From Rhizobiales bacterium 2SD (lineage in GTDB: Bacteria; Pseudomonadota; Alphaproteobacteria; Rhizobiales; Beijerinckiaceae): DNA of 64,000 bases. Made by a program: the position numbers and the translations under genes. Each line of letters begins with the position of its first letter. Positions within the stretch are counted from its first letter, which is position 1. The stretch covers positions 1-64,000 of the forward strand of contig SCMY01000008.1 in NCBI GenBank assembly GCA_005502805.1, read 5' to 3'. The notes beneath the pieces are model-generated. The model was not told the origin of the DNA. It searched no databases and saw only the letters and a program-made list of their open reading frames with translations. Of this stretch, positions 27,840 to 37,256 are shown one piece after another.

Positions 27840-28750
27840 GCACGCCGGTTCCCCGAAGTAGCGGAACGGGGCGCGGCCTGCTGGTCGCGGCCATTCCCTA
27901 TCTCTGGCTCGTCGCCTTCTTCCTTGCGCCCTTCGTCATCGTGCTCCGGATCGCGCTCTCGGATGCCGCGACCGACCAGCCGCCCTATGCGCCGCATTTC
28001 CCGGGTATCAGTCAGCTTGGCGAGTTCCTCGGCGCGCTCGATCTCGAGAATTTCCGCCTGCTCGGCGACGACCCGCTCTACTGGCAGAGCTATCTTTCCT
28101 CGCTACGCATCGCGGCGCTGACCACGCTGATCGCGCTCGCGATCGGTTACCCACTCGCCTATGCGATGGCGCTGGCGCCTAAGCGCTGGCAGGGCATCCT
28201 GCTCGTCCTCGTCATCCTGCCCTTCTGGACCTCGTTCCTGATCCGCGTCTACGCCTGGATCGGCATCCTCAGGCCGGACGGCCTGCTCGACATGGCGCTG
28301 ATGGGGATCGGGCTGACGGCTGAACCCCTGCGCCTGCTCAACACCGATACCGCCGTGCTGATCGGCATGGTCTATTCCTATCTGCCCTTCATGGTGCTGC
28401 CGCTGTTCTCGACCTTGCAGAAGCTCGACGGCACCTTGCTGGAGGCGGCCTCCGATCTCGGTGCGACGCCGCTCACCACCTTCCTCACCGTGACCCTGCC
28501 GCTGTCCATCCCCGGCATCCTCGCCGGCTCGGCCCTGGTCTTCATTCCGGCGATCGGCGAATTCGTCATCCCCGATCTGCTCGGCGGCTCCGATACGCTG
28601 ATGGTCGGCAAGGTGCTCTGGAACGAGTTCTTCTCGAACCGCGACTGGCCGCTCGCCTCGGCCGTGGCGATCGTGCTGCTCGTCGTCCTCGTCCTGCCGC
28701 TGATGCTGCTGCAACGGGCGAGGGGACAAGGGGAGGGCAGCGTGCGATGA
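27836..28750 (+). CDS. potH: polyamine ABC transporter permease (PotH type)
   Basis: A 304-aa inner-membrane permease with six predicted segments. The EAA loop reads EAASDLGATPLTTFLTVTLPLS. The conserved GEFVIPDLLGG is present. It begins with GTG overlapping the potG stop by 4 bases, and its own stop overlaps potI (ATGA at 28747). It pairs with PotI to import putrescine or spermidine. Confidence 0.92.
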   Translation: MSTPVPRSSGTGRGLLVAAIPYLWLVAFFLAPFVIVLRIALSDAATDQPPYAPHFPGISQLGEFLGALDLENFRLLGDDPLYWQSYLSSLRIAALTTLIALAIGYPLAYAMALAPKRWQGILLVLVILPFWTSFLIRVYAWIGILRPDGLLDMALMGIGLTAEPLRLLNTDTAVLIGMVYSYLPFMVLPLFSTLQKLDGTLLEAASDLGATPLTTFLTVTLPLSIPGILAGSALVFIPAIGEFVIPDLLGGSDTLMVGKVLWNEFFSNRDWPLASAVAIVLLVVLVLPLMLLQRARGQGEGSVR

Positions 28751-29535
28751 GGCGCTTCGGAGCCTTCCATCTCGCCGCGCTCGTCGCCGGCTTCGCCTTC
28801 CTCTATCTGCCGATCGTCGCGCTGATCGCCTATTCCTTCAACGCCTCGCGGCTGGTGACGCTCTGGGGCGGCTTCTCGACCCATTGGTATGGCGCTCTCA
28901 TGCGCAACCAACCGCTGCTCGACGCGGCCTGGCTGACGATCCGCGTCGCACTGGTCTCGGCGACCTTGGCGACGGTGCTGGGGACGCTGGCCGCGCTGGC
29001 GCTGGCGCGCTACCGGGTCTTCGTCGGGCGTACGCTGTTCTCCGGCATGGTGATGGCGCCGCTGGTCATGCCGGAGGTGATCACCGGCCTGTCGCTGCTG
29101 CTGCTCTTCGTCGCCGGCGATGTCGAGCGCGGCTACTGGACTGTCATCATCGCCCACGCGACCTTCAGCCTCGGCTTCGCCTGCATCGTCGTGCAGGCCA
29201 GGCTCGCCGGCTTCGACCGCTCGCTGGAGGAAGCGGCGCGTGATCTCGGCGCGACCCCGATGGAGACCTTCGCGACGGTGACGCTGCCGCTGATCTGGCC
29301 GGCCGTCGCCGCCGCCTGGATGCTCGCCTTCACGCTCTCGCTCGACGATCTCGTCATCGCGAGCTTCACCACCGGGCCGGGGGCGACGACGCTGCCGATG
29401 CGGCTCTATTCGGCGATCCGCCTCGGGGTGACGCCCGAGATCAACGCCGCCTGCACGATCATGATCGCGGCGGTGGCGGTCGCGGTGATCGGAGCTTCCT
29501 TGCTGATGAAGCGGGACGCGCTGGCGGGGCGGTGA
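28747..29535 (+). CDS. potI: polyamine ABC transporter permease (PotI type)
   Basis: A 262-aa inner-membrane permease. The EAA loop reads EEAARDLGATPMETFATVTLPL, followed by the LDDLVIASF motif typical of PotC/PotI. It is the last gene of the coupled potFGHI operon. The length and six-segment topology are normal for the family. Confidence 0.92.
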   Translation: MRRFGAFHLAALVAGFAFLYLPIVALIAYSFNASRLVTLWGGFSTHWYGALMRNQPLLDAAWLTIRVALVSATLATVLGTLAALALARYRVFVGRTLFSGMVMAPLVMPEVITGLSLLLLFVAGDVERGYWTVIIAHATFSLGFACIVVQARLAGFDRSLEEAARDLGATPMETFATVTLPLIWPAVAAAWMLAFTLSLDDLVIASFTTGPGATTLPMRLYSAIRLGVTPEINAACTIMIAAVAVAVIGASLLMKRDALAGR

Positions 29536-29641
29536 GCTAAACGGACGCTGAACGTCCTGCTCAAAACCGGTTCAGCCCGAGAGAGCGATAGTGCTTGTCA
29601 GAGCGGGAAGCCTTTCCGCTCCGGCACAAGGAGACATCACG

Positions 29642-29908
29642 ATGTTTCGCACTCTCGCTTCTGCCGGCCTCATCGCTGCTGCCGCGCTCGGGATCAGCGC
29701 GGCAACGCCCAGTAAGGCCGAGGCCGGCGTCCTGATCCAGCAGGCCTATTATGATGGTCCTGGCTATGGCTGGCGTGCGCCGCCGCCACGGGCCTATGGC
29801 TACTGGGGCGTGCCGCGCTGGCGCCGCCACTATGACGGCCCGCGCTTCTATGGCCCACCGCCGCCCCCGCCGCCGCGGTACTATCATCGCTGGCGCGGCG
29901 GTTGGTGA
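29642..29908 (+). CDS. small secreted Pro/Tyr/Trp/Arg-rich protein
   Basis: An 88-aa protein with a signal peptide ending near KAEA (about residue 28). The mature part is dominated by P, Y, G, R and W: paired YYDGPGYGWR-like segments, then a polyproline run and HRWRGGW at the end. AAGGAG about 8 bases before ATG 29642 decides the start over longer frames. It resembles small periplasmic or outer-surface proteins common in Hyphomicrobiales with no known role. It stands alone, 107 bases after potI, and is followed by a strong terminator. Confidence 0.82.
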   Translation: MFRTLASAGLIAAAALGISAATPSKAEAGVLIQQAYYDGPGYGWRAPPPRAYGYWGVPRWRRHYDGPRFYGPPPPPPPRYYHRWRGGW

Positions 29909-29924
29909 CCCCTGAGATCGAGCG

Positions 29925-29955
29925 AAGCGCGGCGGATCATTCCGCCGCGCTTTTC
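29925..29955 (+). terminator. intrinsic terminator overlapping the mutB 3' end
   Basis: A perfect 12-base inverted repeat, AAGCGCGGCGGA at 29925-29936 and TCCGCCGCGCTT at 29941-29952, with a 4-base loop and TT beyond. It terminates the small secreted-protein gene on the plus strand. The loop contains the mutB stop codon (29937-29939), and the second arm encodes the last mutB residues. On the minus strand the other arm could also stop mutB transcription. Confidence 0.75.
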
Positions 29956-32102
29956 TGCGTGTAGCCGAGGCGCTGGTTGAGCTCTTCGAGCAGTTTTTCG
30001 GCCGCATCGGCGATGACGGTGCCGGGCGGGAAGATCGCGCTGGCGCCGGCCGCGATCAGGGCGTCGAAATCCTGCGGCGGGATCACGCCGCCGACGACGA
30101 TCATGATGTCCGGCCGGCCGGCTTTGGCGAGCGCGCCTTTGAGCTCCGGCACCAGCGTGAGGTGGCCGGCAGCCAGCGAAGAAACGCCGACGATGTGGAC
30201 GTCGTTCTCAACCGCCTGGCGCGCTGCCTCGTCCGGGGTCGCGAAGAGTGGCCCGATGTCGACGTCGAAGCCGAGATCGGCGAAGGCTGAGGCGATCACC
30301 TTCTGGCCGCGATCATGGCCGTCCTGGCCCATCTTGGCGACGAGGATGCGCGGACGGCGGCCATCCGCCTCCTCGAAGGCCTCGCACATCAATTGCACGC
30401 GCGTCACGGCAGGGTTCATCTCGCCGACCTCCCGCTTATAGACGCCCGAGATCGCCTTGATCTCGGCACGGTGGCGCCCGAACACCTTCTCCATCGCCAG
30501 CGAAATCTCGCCGACGGTCGCCTTGGCCCGCGCTGCCTTGACGGCGAGGTCGAGCAGGTTGCCGCCGCCTTGGGCGCCATTGGTCAGCGCGGTCAACGCT
30601 GCCTGTGTCTCGCTCTCGTTGCGCTCGGCCTTGAGCCGCCGGAGCTTGTCGAGCTGCTGGGCACGGACCGAGGCGTTGTCGACCTTGAGCACGTCGATCG
30701 CCGCCTCGTTCTCCGGCTTGTAGATGTTGACCCCAATGATCGATTGCTGGCGTCCGTCGATGCGCGCCTGCGTCTTGGCGGCGGCCTCCTCGATGCGCAG
30801 CTTGGGAATGCCGGCCTCGATCGCCTTGGCCATGCCGCCGAGCGCCTCGACTTCCCTGATATGGCCCCAGGCCTTGGCGGCGAGCTCGGCGGTGAGCCGC
30901 TCGACATAATAGGAGCCGCCCCAGGGATCGATGATGCGGTTGGTGCCGCTCTCCTGTTGCAGCACGATCTGGGTATTGCGGGCGATGCGGGCGGAGAAGT
31001 CGGTCGGCAGCGCCAGCGCCTCATCGAGCGCGTTGGTGTGCAGCGACTGGGTGTGCCCCTGCGTCGCTGCCATCGCCTCGATCATGGTGCGTGGCACGTT
31101 GTTGAACACGTCCTGCGCCGTCAGCGACCAGCCGGAAGTCTGGCAATGGGTGCGCAAGGGCAGCGACTTTTCGTTCTGCGCCCCGAAATCCTTGACCAGC
31201 TTGGCCCAGATCAGCCGGGCCGCCCGCAGCTTCGCCACCTCCATGAAAAAGTTCATGCCGATGGCCCAGAAGAAGGAGAGCCGCGGTGCGAAGACGTCGA
31301 CGCCGAGGCCTGCCTGCTGGCCGGCGCGGATGTACTCGACGCCGTCGGCGAGGGTGTAGCCGAGCTCCAGGTCCTGCGTCGCCCCGGCCTCCTGCATGTG
31401 GTAGCCGGAGATCGAGATCGAGTTGAACTTCGGCATGTTCGCCGAGGTGTAGGCGAAGATGTCGCCGATGATCCGCATCGAGGGCGAGGGCGGGTAGATA
31501 TAGGTGTTGCGGACCATGAACTCCTTGAGGATGTCGTTCTGGATGGTCCCCGAGAGCTTGGCCGCCGGCACGCCCTGTTCTTCCGCCGCGACGATGTAGA
31601 GCGCCAGAACCGGCAGGACGGCGCCGTTCATCGTCATCGACACGCTCATCTGGTCGAGCGGGATGCCGGAGAACAGCGTGCGCATGTCGTAGATCGAGTC
31701 GATCGCGACGCCGGCCATGCCGACATCGCCGCCGACGCGCGGATGGTCGCTATCATAGCCGCGATGGGTGGCGAGATCGAAGGCGACCGACAGGCCCTTC
31801 TGCCCGGCGGCGAGGTTACGCCGGTAGAAGGCGTTCGAGTCTTCCGCCGTGGAGAAGCCGGCATATTGCCGGATCGTCCAGGGCTGGTTGACGTACATGG
31901 TCGGGTAGGGGCCGCGCAGATAGGGCGCGATGCCCGGCAGCGTGTCGACGAAGGGCAGGCCGTCGCGGTCGGCGGCCGTGTAAAGCGGCTTGACCGGGAT
32001 GTCTTCCGGCGTCTGCCAGAGCTCGCCCGAGCTCTGCGGGGCAGTGGCGGTCGCTGCCGTATCGGCGAAGGCGAGCTTCGTGAAATCCGGGATCGCGGTC
32101 AT
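29937..32102 (-). CDS. mutB: methylmalonyl-CoA mutase large (catalytic) subunit
   Basis: A 721-aa adenosylcobalamin enzyme that interconverts methylmalonyl-CoA and succinyl-CoA, used in propionate, odd-chain and branched-chain breakdown. The TIM-barrel substrate domain has [15 protein letters not shown], then [18 protein letters not shown]. The C-terminal B12-binding domain has the cobalt-ligand motif DGHDRG and SSLAAGH. ATG 32102 overlaps the thiD stop by 4 bases. Its partner MutA is two genes upstream with thiD between. The length is normal. Confidence 0.95.
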   Translation of the reverse strand: MTAIPDFTKLAFADTAATATAPQSSGELWQTPEDIPVKPLYTAADRDGLPFVDTLPGIAPYLRGPYPTMYVNQPWTIRQYAGFSTAEDSNAFYRRNLAAGQKGLSVAFDLATHRGYDSDHPRVGGDVGMAGVAIDSIYDMRTLFSGIPLDQMSVSMTMNGAVLPVLALYIVAAEEQGVPAAKLSGTIQNDILKEFMVRNTYIYPPSPSMRIIGDIFAYTSANMPKFNSISISGYHMQEAGATQDLELGYTLADGVEYIRAGQQAGLGVDVFAPRLSFFWAIGMNFFMEVAKLRAARLIWAKLVKDFGAQNEKSLPLRTHCQTSGWSLTAQDVFNNVPRTMIEAMAATQGHTQSLHTNALDEALALPTDFSARIARNTQIVLQQESGTNRIIDPWGGSYYVERLTAELAAKAWGHIREVEALGGMAKAIEAGIPKLRIEEAAAKTQARIDGRQQSIIGVNIYKPENEAAIDVLKVDNASVRAQQLDKLRRLKAERNESETQAALTALTNGAQGGGNLLDLAVKAARAKATVGEISLAMEKVFGRHRAEIKAISGVYKREVGEMNPAVTRVQLMCEAFEEADGRRPRILVAKMGQDGHDRGQKVIASAFADLGFDVDIGPLFATPDEAARQAVENDVHIVGVSSLAAGHLTLVPELKGALAKAGRPDIMIVVGGVIPPQDFDALIAAGASAIFPPGTVIADAAEKLLEELNQRLGYTQKSAAE

Positions 32103-32926
32103 GGCTTGCTCCCGTCGGGTCTGTCCCACCAATGGTGGAAATGATGCACTGGTCCGTGGCCGTGGCCAACCTTGACCGTGTCCGAGGCCGCGATCGCGGC
32201 TGAGATGTAGCGCTTGGCCAGCGCCACTGCCTCGTTGAGGGCGATGCCATGGGCGAGGCCCGAGGCGATCGCCGAGGACAGCGTGCAGCCGGTGCCGTGG
32301 GTGTTCTGGGTGGCGATGCGCGGCGCGACCAGGCGCTCGCGGCGGCCGTCCTTGCCGATCAGGATATCGACGCTGTCGTCGCCCGTGCCGTGCCCGCCCT
32401 TGACCAGCACATTGGCCGGGCCGAGCGCGAGCAGCGCCTCGGCCTGCTCGGCCGCGGCCTCCTCGGTCTCCGCCATGGCAGTTTCAAGCAGGGCAGCCGC
32501 CTCGGGCAGGTTCGGCGTGACGATGGTGCAGAGCGGCAGCAGGCGACGCTTCAGCGCCTCGATCGCATCTTCCTGCAGGAGGCGCCCGCCGGAGGCCGCG
32601 ATCATTACCGGATCGAGCACGATGTTCTTGGCGCTGTGGCGCTCCAGCCCGTCCGCGACGGTCTCGATCAGCTCGGTGGTAGCGAGCATGCCGATCTTGA
32701 CCGCATCGACCTGGAGGTCATCGAAGACGGCGTCGATCTGCGCGGCGACGAAAGTGGCCGGCACCGGATGGATCGCCGTCACCGCCGTGGTGTTCTGCGC
32801 GGTCAGCGCAACGATGACGCTGGCGCCATAGACCTGATGCGCGGCGAAGGTCTTGAGGTCGGCCTGGATGCCGGCGCCGCCGCTGGAGTCGGAGCCGGCG
32901 ATGGTGAGGGCGATCGGCATGATCAT
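32099..32926 (-). CDS. thiD: bifunctional hydroxymethylpyrimidine kinase/phosphomethylpyrimidine kinase
   Basis: A 275-aa ribokinase-fold enzyme that phosphorylates HMP and HMP-P in thiamine synthesis. Motifs are [20 protein letters not shown] near the start and [13 protein letters not shown], with the anion hole and catalytic Asp region, near residue 210. ATG 32926 overlaps the mutA stop by 4 bases (ATGA) and its own stop overlaps mutB, so it is translationally locked inside the mutase operon. ATG 32920 is an alternative start. Other thi genes are not nearby. Confidence 0.93.
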   Translation of the reverse strand: MIMPIALTIAGSDSSGGAGIQADLKTFAAHQVYGASVIVALTAQNTTAVTAIHPVPATFVAAQIDAVFDDLQVDAVKIGMLATTELIETVADGLERHSAKNIVLDPVMIAASGGRLLQEDAIEALKRRLLPLCTIVTPNLPEAAALLETAMAETEEAAAEQAEALLALGPANVLVKGGHGTGDDSVDILIGKDGRRERLVAPRIATQNTHGTGCTLSSAIASGLAHGIALNEAVALAKRYISAAIAASDTVKVGHGHGPVHHFHHWWDRPDGSKP

Positions 32927-34848
32927 CCCTTGCTGGTGCTGACAGGGGATATGGCGATCGCCAGCGCATCCTGCAGCACGGCGATGGCGTCGCCGCCGGC
33001 GAAGACGAAGTTCGTCACACCGGCTTCGCGCAGCGCCGCTTCCTGCTCGCCCGGACGGCCGGCGAGCCAGACCGTCGCGCCGGCTGCAATCAAAGCCGTC
33101 GCAGCCGGGACCGCCTCGGCGGCATAGCTCTCGTCGGAACCGCAGAGGCAGGCGAGCTTCGCCCCCGAAGCGCGGAAGGCCGCGACGAGCGCGTCGAGAT
33201 CGGTTGCGCCGGCCTTGGCGAAGCCGTCGCCGGAGGGCGCGGCAATGCCGCCGGCCTCGAACAGGTTGCGGGCGAAACCCGAGCGGGCGGTGAAGCCGGC
33301 GATCGGTCCCAGCGTGGCGAGGAAGGCTTTCGGCCGTTCGCCGGCAGCTTCTGCGATGTCGGCGCTGGCGCGCAGCGCTTCGAACGGCTCGGCCAGGCGA
33401 GTGCTCGGCAACGACTCAACGGTAATCGCATCACCGCTCGTATCGCTACTGGGTGCGGCTGCCGGCGGCGGCGCCAGCACCGACACTGACGCTTCCGACA
33501 GGTTTGGAAACTCGCTCGTGCCGGTGATCGGTTCGCGCCGCGTCGCGATCGCTTTGGCCCGGGCGTCGCGCTCGCGCGCCAGCCCCTTCTGGATATGGCC
33601 GTTGGCGAGTGCGCCGACGATGCCGGTAAGGCCGTTGGCACTCTCGGCCTCGAGGTCCTGAAACTTGCGCCAGCCCTGTTCGCAGAGCGCCTGTGTCAGC
33701 GATTCGAAGCCGCCGGCTCCGGCGGCCGGATCGGCGACGCGCCAGAGATTGGCTTCTTCGAGAAGGATCAGTTGAGTATTCCGCGCAATGCGCCGGGCGA
33801 AGCCGTCGGGCAGGCCGAGCGCTGCGGTGAAGGGTTGCACGCCGATCGAATCCGCGCCGCCGACTCCGGCGGAGAAAGCTGCGATGGTGCCGCGCAACAG
33901 GTTCACCCAGGGATCGCGCCGGGTCAGCGAGCGCCAGGCGGTCTCGGCATGAATGAGGACGGGCTTCGGTTCGAGCCCGCAGGCGCGCTGCACCCGGTCC
34001 CAGAGCAGGCGCGCGGCGCGCAATTTGGCGACGGTGACGAACTCGTCGGCATCGGCGACGAGGGTGAAGGAGATGGCATCGCGGGCGTCCGCGAGCGCCA
34101 GCCCCTCGGCCTCCAGCAGGCGCAGATAAGTCACGGCTGTCGCCAGTACGGCGCCGAGTTCCTGCGCCTCGGTTGCGCCGGCCTCGTGCCAGATCCGGCC
34201 ATCGGCGGCGAGGAAGGGGCCGGCGAAGCCGCGCCCCTTCAGATTGGCGATGGTCTCGGCAATGTGTTTGCCGAGCTCGGGCAATTGCACTGCGAGCGCG
34301 CCCGAGCTTGCGAGCACGCCGATCGGCTCCATGCCGAAATCGATCTGGAGTGAGGAGGGGGCATGGCCGCGCTTTTCGGCCAGATCGGCCAGCAGCAATG
34401 CGTGCTTGCGCCCACCGGGCGCTGGATCGAGGCGCAGGCGGACGAGGTCGAGCATGACGCCGTCAAGCGCCGTGTCTAGTGCATCCACGGAGGTCGCGGT
34501 CAGTCCGAAGCCGCGCGCTGCGGGCGCGCCGGCGAAGCTCAGGCTGAGGGAATCGGCTCCGCCTTCCAGCTCGGCGAGGGCGAGTTTCGCCGCTTCAGCC
34601 GCATCCGGATGATCGACCCGTGCCGCGACGCGCCAGCGTCCGGCTTCCGCGCGCAGCGGGCGTGCGCTTTGCGCGGCCGCAGCCTCGTAGAGCGGCTCGA
34701 TCCGAACGCCGTCTGTGGTACGCCCGACCAGCTTCTTCTCGAAATCGGCGCCCTTCAGCACCTTGTCGACCGCTGCGCGCCATTGCGCTTCGCCGGGCGT
34801 GGGGAAAGCGTCCATGAAGGGCAGGTCGGCGAGGACTGTCGAGGTCAT
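32923..34848 (-). CDS. mutA: methylmalonyl-CoA mutase small subunit
   Basis: A 641-aa non-catalytic partner of MutB. The barrel domain is recognisable ([22 protein letters not shown], then [21 protein letters not shown]). The C-terminal B12-like domain is degenerate and lacks the DxHxxG motif, as expected for the small subunit. ATG 34848 is chosen because it opens the conserved region ([11 protein letters not shown]); the in-frame ATG at 34905 adds unconserved sequence. It is first in the mutA-thiD-mutB operon. Confidence 0.92.
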   Translation of the reverse strand: MTSTVLADLPFMDAFPTPGEAQWRAAVDKVLKGADFEKKLVGRTTDGVRIEPLYEAAAAQSARPLRAEAGRWRVAARVDHPDAAEAAKLALAELEGGADSLSLSFAGAPAARGFGLTATSVDALDTALDGVMLDLVRLRLDPAPGGRKHALLLADLAEKRGHAPSSLQIDFGMEPIGVLASSGALAVQLPELGKHIAETIANLKGRGFAGPFLAADGRIWHEAGATEAQELGAVLATAVTYLRLLEAEGLALADARDAISFTLVADADEFVTVAKLRAARLLWDRVQRACGLEPKPVLIHAETAWRSLTRRDPWVNLLRGTIAAFSAGVGGADSIGVQPFTAALGLPDGFARRIARNTQLILLEEANLWRVADPAAGAGGFESLTQALCEQGWRKFQDLEAESANGLTGIVGALANGHIQKGLARERDARAKAIATRREPITGTSEFPNLSEASVSVLAPPPAAAPSSDTSGDAITVESLPSTRLAEPFEALRASADIAEAAGERPKAFLATLGPIAGFTARSGFARNLFEAGGIAAPSGDGFAKAGATDLDALVAAFRASGAKLACLCGSDESYAAEAVPAATALIAAGATVWLAGRPGEQEAALREAGVTNFVFAGGDAIAVLQDALAIAISPVSTSKG

Positions 34849-35043
34849 CAGCAACGAACTCCTTGCATGCGTTCCTCCTGCCATTCCTGTCAGGCGGTCG
34901 AACACACGCCAGTTGGCGGCCCATTGTGCAACCGCGAAGTCCTGATTGCCATGGCTCGGCGCGAACGCAAATGCCCCCTTGGTCGGAAAGCCGTGCCGAA
35001 ATGCCTATCCCCGCGACAGGGAACTCCTATGCCTGCAAACAAA

Positions 35044-35068
35044 AACGCCGCCCGATAGGGGCGGCGTT
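35044..35068 (-). terminator. intrinsic terminator after the DUF2267-like gene
   Basis: A 10-base perfect stem, AACGCCGCCC at 35044-35053 and GGGCGGCGTT at 35059-35068. On the minus strand it is followed by a T-run (TTTTTG at 35045-35040). It lies 26 bases past the stop of the minus-strand gene, the classical form of a rho-independent terminator. The rest of the gap 34849-35094 shows nothing coding. Confidence 0.85.
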
Positions 35069-35094
35069 ACCATACTTCGTGGGGATGGTTCGGC

Positions 35095-35481
35095 TCAGAC
35101 GAACTGGCCGAGGCCCGGGATCGCGCCGACGATTGCGCCCATCGTGTCCTCGCCCGCCTTCTCGCGGCCGACCGCGAACATCTCCTTCGAGACGCTCTGG
35201 ATCTGGCCCATCGAAAGGCCCGCGCCCATCAGCTGGCCGCCGAGCGCCATCACGCCGCCGCCACCGCCCATCATGCCGCCGATGGTGCCGAGCAGGCCGC
35301 CCTTGGCGCCGCCTTCGGCGTCGGCAAGCTCTTGCGCGCCAGGCAGCGCCGCCATCAACTGGCCGATCTCGGCCGCCGGACCTTCCTTCTGCAGGAAAGC
35401 GAGGATGATGCCGATCGCCTTCTGCGCCAGCGACTGGTCGAGGCCGGAAGCGGCCATGATGCGGGAGATCAGTTCATCCAT
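35095..35481 (-). CDS. DUF2267/DUF2780-like small protein
   Basis: A 128-aa protein with an N-terminal helical part (DELISRIMAASGLDQSLAQKAIGIILAFL) and a glycine/methionine-rich middle (GGMMGGGGGVMALGG). It ends in AIVGAIPGLGQFV. This is like the small DUF2267/DUF2780 proteins of Proteobacteria, whose function is unknown. There is no signal peptide. It has its own terminator downstream and a striking palindrome upstream, so it is probably a single regulated gene. Confidence 0.7.
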   Translation of the reverse strand: MDELISRIMAASGLDQSLAQKAIGIILAFLQKEGPAAEIGQLMAALPGAQELADAEGGAKGGLLGTIGGMMGGGGGVMALGGQLMGAGLSMGQIQSVSKEMFAVGREKAGEDTMGAIVGAIPGLGQFV

Positions 35482-35518
35482 CGTGCGGTCCTCTGGTGTT
35501 GAGCCTTCTGGTGCTCTG

Positions 35519-35544
35519 AAGATAGTTTACACATAAACTATCTT
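35519..35544. promoter_or_regulatory. 26-base AT-rich palindromic operator
   Basis: AAGATAGTTT (35519-35528) and AAACTATCTT (35535-35544) form a perfect 10-base inverted repeat with 6 bases (ACACAT) between. It is only about 38 bases upstream of the DUF2267-like start and about 90 upstream of the ATPase gene. Perfect dyads of this size and AT content are typical of TetR, PadR or MarR-type repressor sites. No such regulator gene is adjacent, so the binding protein is unknown. Confidence 0.6.
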
Positions 35545-35631
35545 GGATGGAAGCGATCTTCATGCTTCCGCCCAACTTCTCGTTTCGCTACACCGTTTCC
35601 ACGACCTTATGGCAACGGAGCAGGCGCGACC

Positions 35632-37167
35632 ATGGCGGATGACGGCACGATCCTGATCGGCAAGAGCGAGAAGCCGGAGGTGCTGCTGCTCAAGCTCGCC
35701 AACCGCCACGGCCTCGTCACCGGCGCGACCGGCACCGGCAAGACGGTGACGCTGCAGGTGCTGGCGGAAGGGTTTGCGAAGCACGGCGTGCCGGTCTTCG
35801 CCGCCGACATCAAGGGCGATCTTTCCGGCATCGCCGCACCCGGCAATTCCAAGCCTCCCTTCGTCAAGCGCGCGCAGGAGCTCGGGCTGAAATACGAGCC
35901 CGACCAGTTCACCACCGTGTTCTGGGACGTGTTCGGCGAGCAGGGCCACCCGGTCCGCGCCACCATCTCGGAGATGGGGCCGCTGCTGCTGGCGCGCCTG
36001 CTCGACCTCAACGACACCCAGGAAGGCGTGCTCAACATCGCCTTCCGCATCGCCGACGAGCAGAAGCTGCTGCTGCTCGACCTCAAGGACCTGCGCGCGA
36101 TCCTCAGCTTCATCGCGGAGAACGCGCAGGAGCTGACGACCAAATACGGCAACGTCACCTCCGCCTCGGTCGGCACCATCCAGCGCGCGCTGCTCGTGCT
36201 GGAGAACCAGAAGGGCGACCTGTTCTTCGGCGAGCCGGCGCTCGACATCAACGATCTGATGAAGACCGATCGCGACGGCCGCGGCGTCATCAACATCATG
36301 GCCGCCGACAAGCTGATGGCCAATCCGCGGCTCTACGCCACCTTCCTGCTCTGGCTGCTCTCGGAGCTGTTCGAGCAGCTGCCGGAGGTCGGCGATCTCG
36401 ACAAGCCCAAGCTGGTCTTCTTCTTCGACGAGGCGCATCTGCTCTTCAACGGCGCGCCCAAGGCGCTGCTGACGGCGGTCGAGCAGGTCGTGCGCCTGAT
36501 CCGCTCCAAGGGCGTCGGCGTCTATTTCGTCACGCAGAACCCGCTCGACATCCCCGACACCGTGCTGGCTCAGCTCGGCAACCGCGTCCAGCACGCCTTG
36601 CGCGCCTTCACCCCGCGCGACCAGAAGGCAGTTCGGGCCGCCGCCGAGACCTTCCGGCAGAACCCGAAGATCAACACCGAGCAGGCGATCACCCAGCTGG
36701 CGGTCGGCGAGGCCTTGGTCTCGACGCTGGAAGGCAAGGGTTCGCCGACCATGGTCGAGCGCTGCCTGATCGCTCCGCCGATGGCGCAGGTCGGTCCGAT
36801 CACGCCGCAGGAGCGGGCGCAGTGCATGCGCGACTCCGGCTTCACCGGCAAATACGACACCATGGTCGATCGTGAGTCGGCCTATGAGGCGCTGATGAAG
36901 CGCAAGGGGATGAATGCCGACGGCTCGCCGGTCGAAGCCTCGACCGAAGGTGGCGGCGGCATCCTCGACACGATCGGGGGCTGGCTCGGCGGTCCGAAGG
37001 AGCGCCCGAAGACCGGCCCGGGCTCGCGCGGCGGGCCGCTGCCGCAGAGCATGGCCGAGAAGGTCATCACCTCGGCGGCGCGCTCGGCCGCGACCACGAT
37101 CGGCCGGCAGGTCGGCCAGGCGATCCTGCGCGGCGTGCTCGGGAGCCTCACCGGCGGGCGGCGGTAA
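35632..37167 (+). CDS. HerA-like helicase/ATPase (DUF853 family)
   Basis: A 511-aa P-loop ATPase of the FtsK-HerA superfamily. Walker A GATGTGKT is at residues 31-38, Walker [12 protein letters not shown] is near residue 265, and [11 protein letters not shown] and an arginine-bearing [13 protein letters not shown] region follow. The C-terminus has a low-complexity tail ([15 protein letters not shown]) before a conserved small helix. Members pump or remodel DNA or proteins; the biological role of the DUF853 branch is not established. GGAG lies 12 bases before ATG 35632. Confidence 0.88.
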   Translation: MADDGTILIGKSEKPEVLLLKLANRHGLVTGATGTGKTVTLQVLAEGFAKHGVPVFAADIKGDLSGIAAPGNSKPPFVKRAQELGLKYEPDQFTTVFWDVFGEQGHPVRATISEMGPLLLARLLDLNDTQEGVLNIAFRIADEQKLLLLDLKDLRAILSFIAENAQELTTKYGNVTSASVGTIQRALLVLENQKGDLFFGEPALDINDLMKTDRDGRGVINIMAADKLMANPRLYATFLLWLLSELFEQLPEVGDLDKPKLVFFFDEAHLLFNGAPKALLTAVEQVVRLIRSKGVGVYFVTQNPLDIPDTVLAQLGNRVQHALRAFTPRDQKAVRAAAETFRQNPKINTEQAITQLAVGEALVSTLEGKGSPTMVERCLIAPPMAQVGPITPQERAQCMRDSGFTGKYDTMVDRESAYEALMKRKGMNADGSPVEASTEGGGGILDTIGGWLGGPKERPKTGPGSRGGPLPQSMAEKVITSAARSAATTIGRQVGQAILRGVLGSLTGGRR

Positions 37168-37256
37168 TCAAGCTGCCGTCATGCGCGCGGACGGCTGGCA
37201 TCCGGCGCGCGACTGGGCATGATGGCGCCACCGGAATCAGCCTCCAGTGAGCGCCC

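Noticed and set aside
30315-32144. 609-codon open frame on the plus strand
   Set aside because: Antisense shadow of mutB, which has full catalytic and B12-binding motifs on the other strand.
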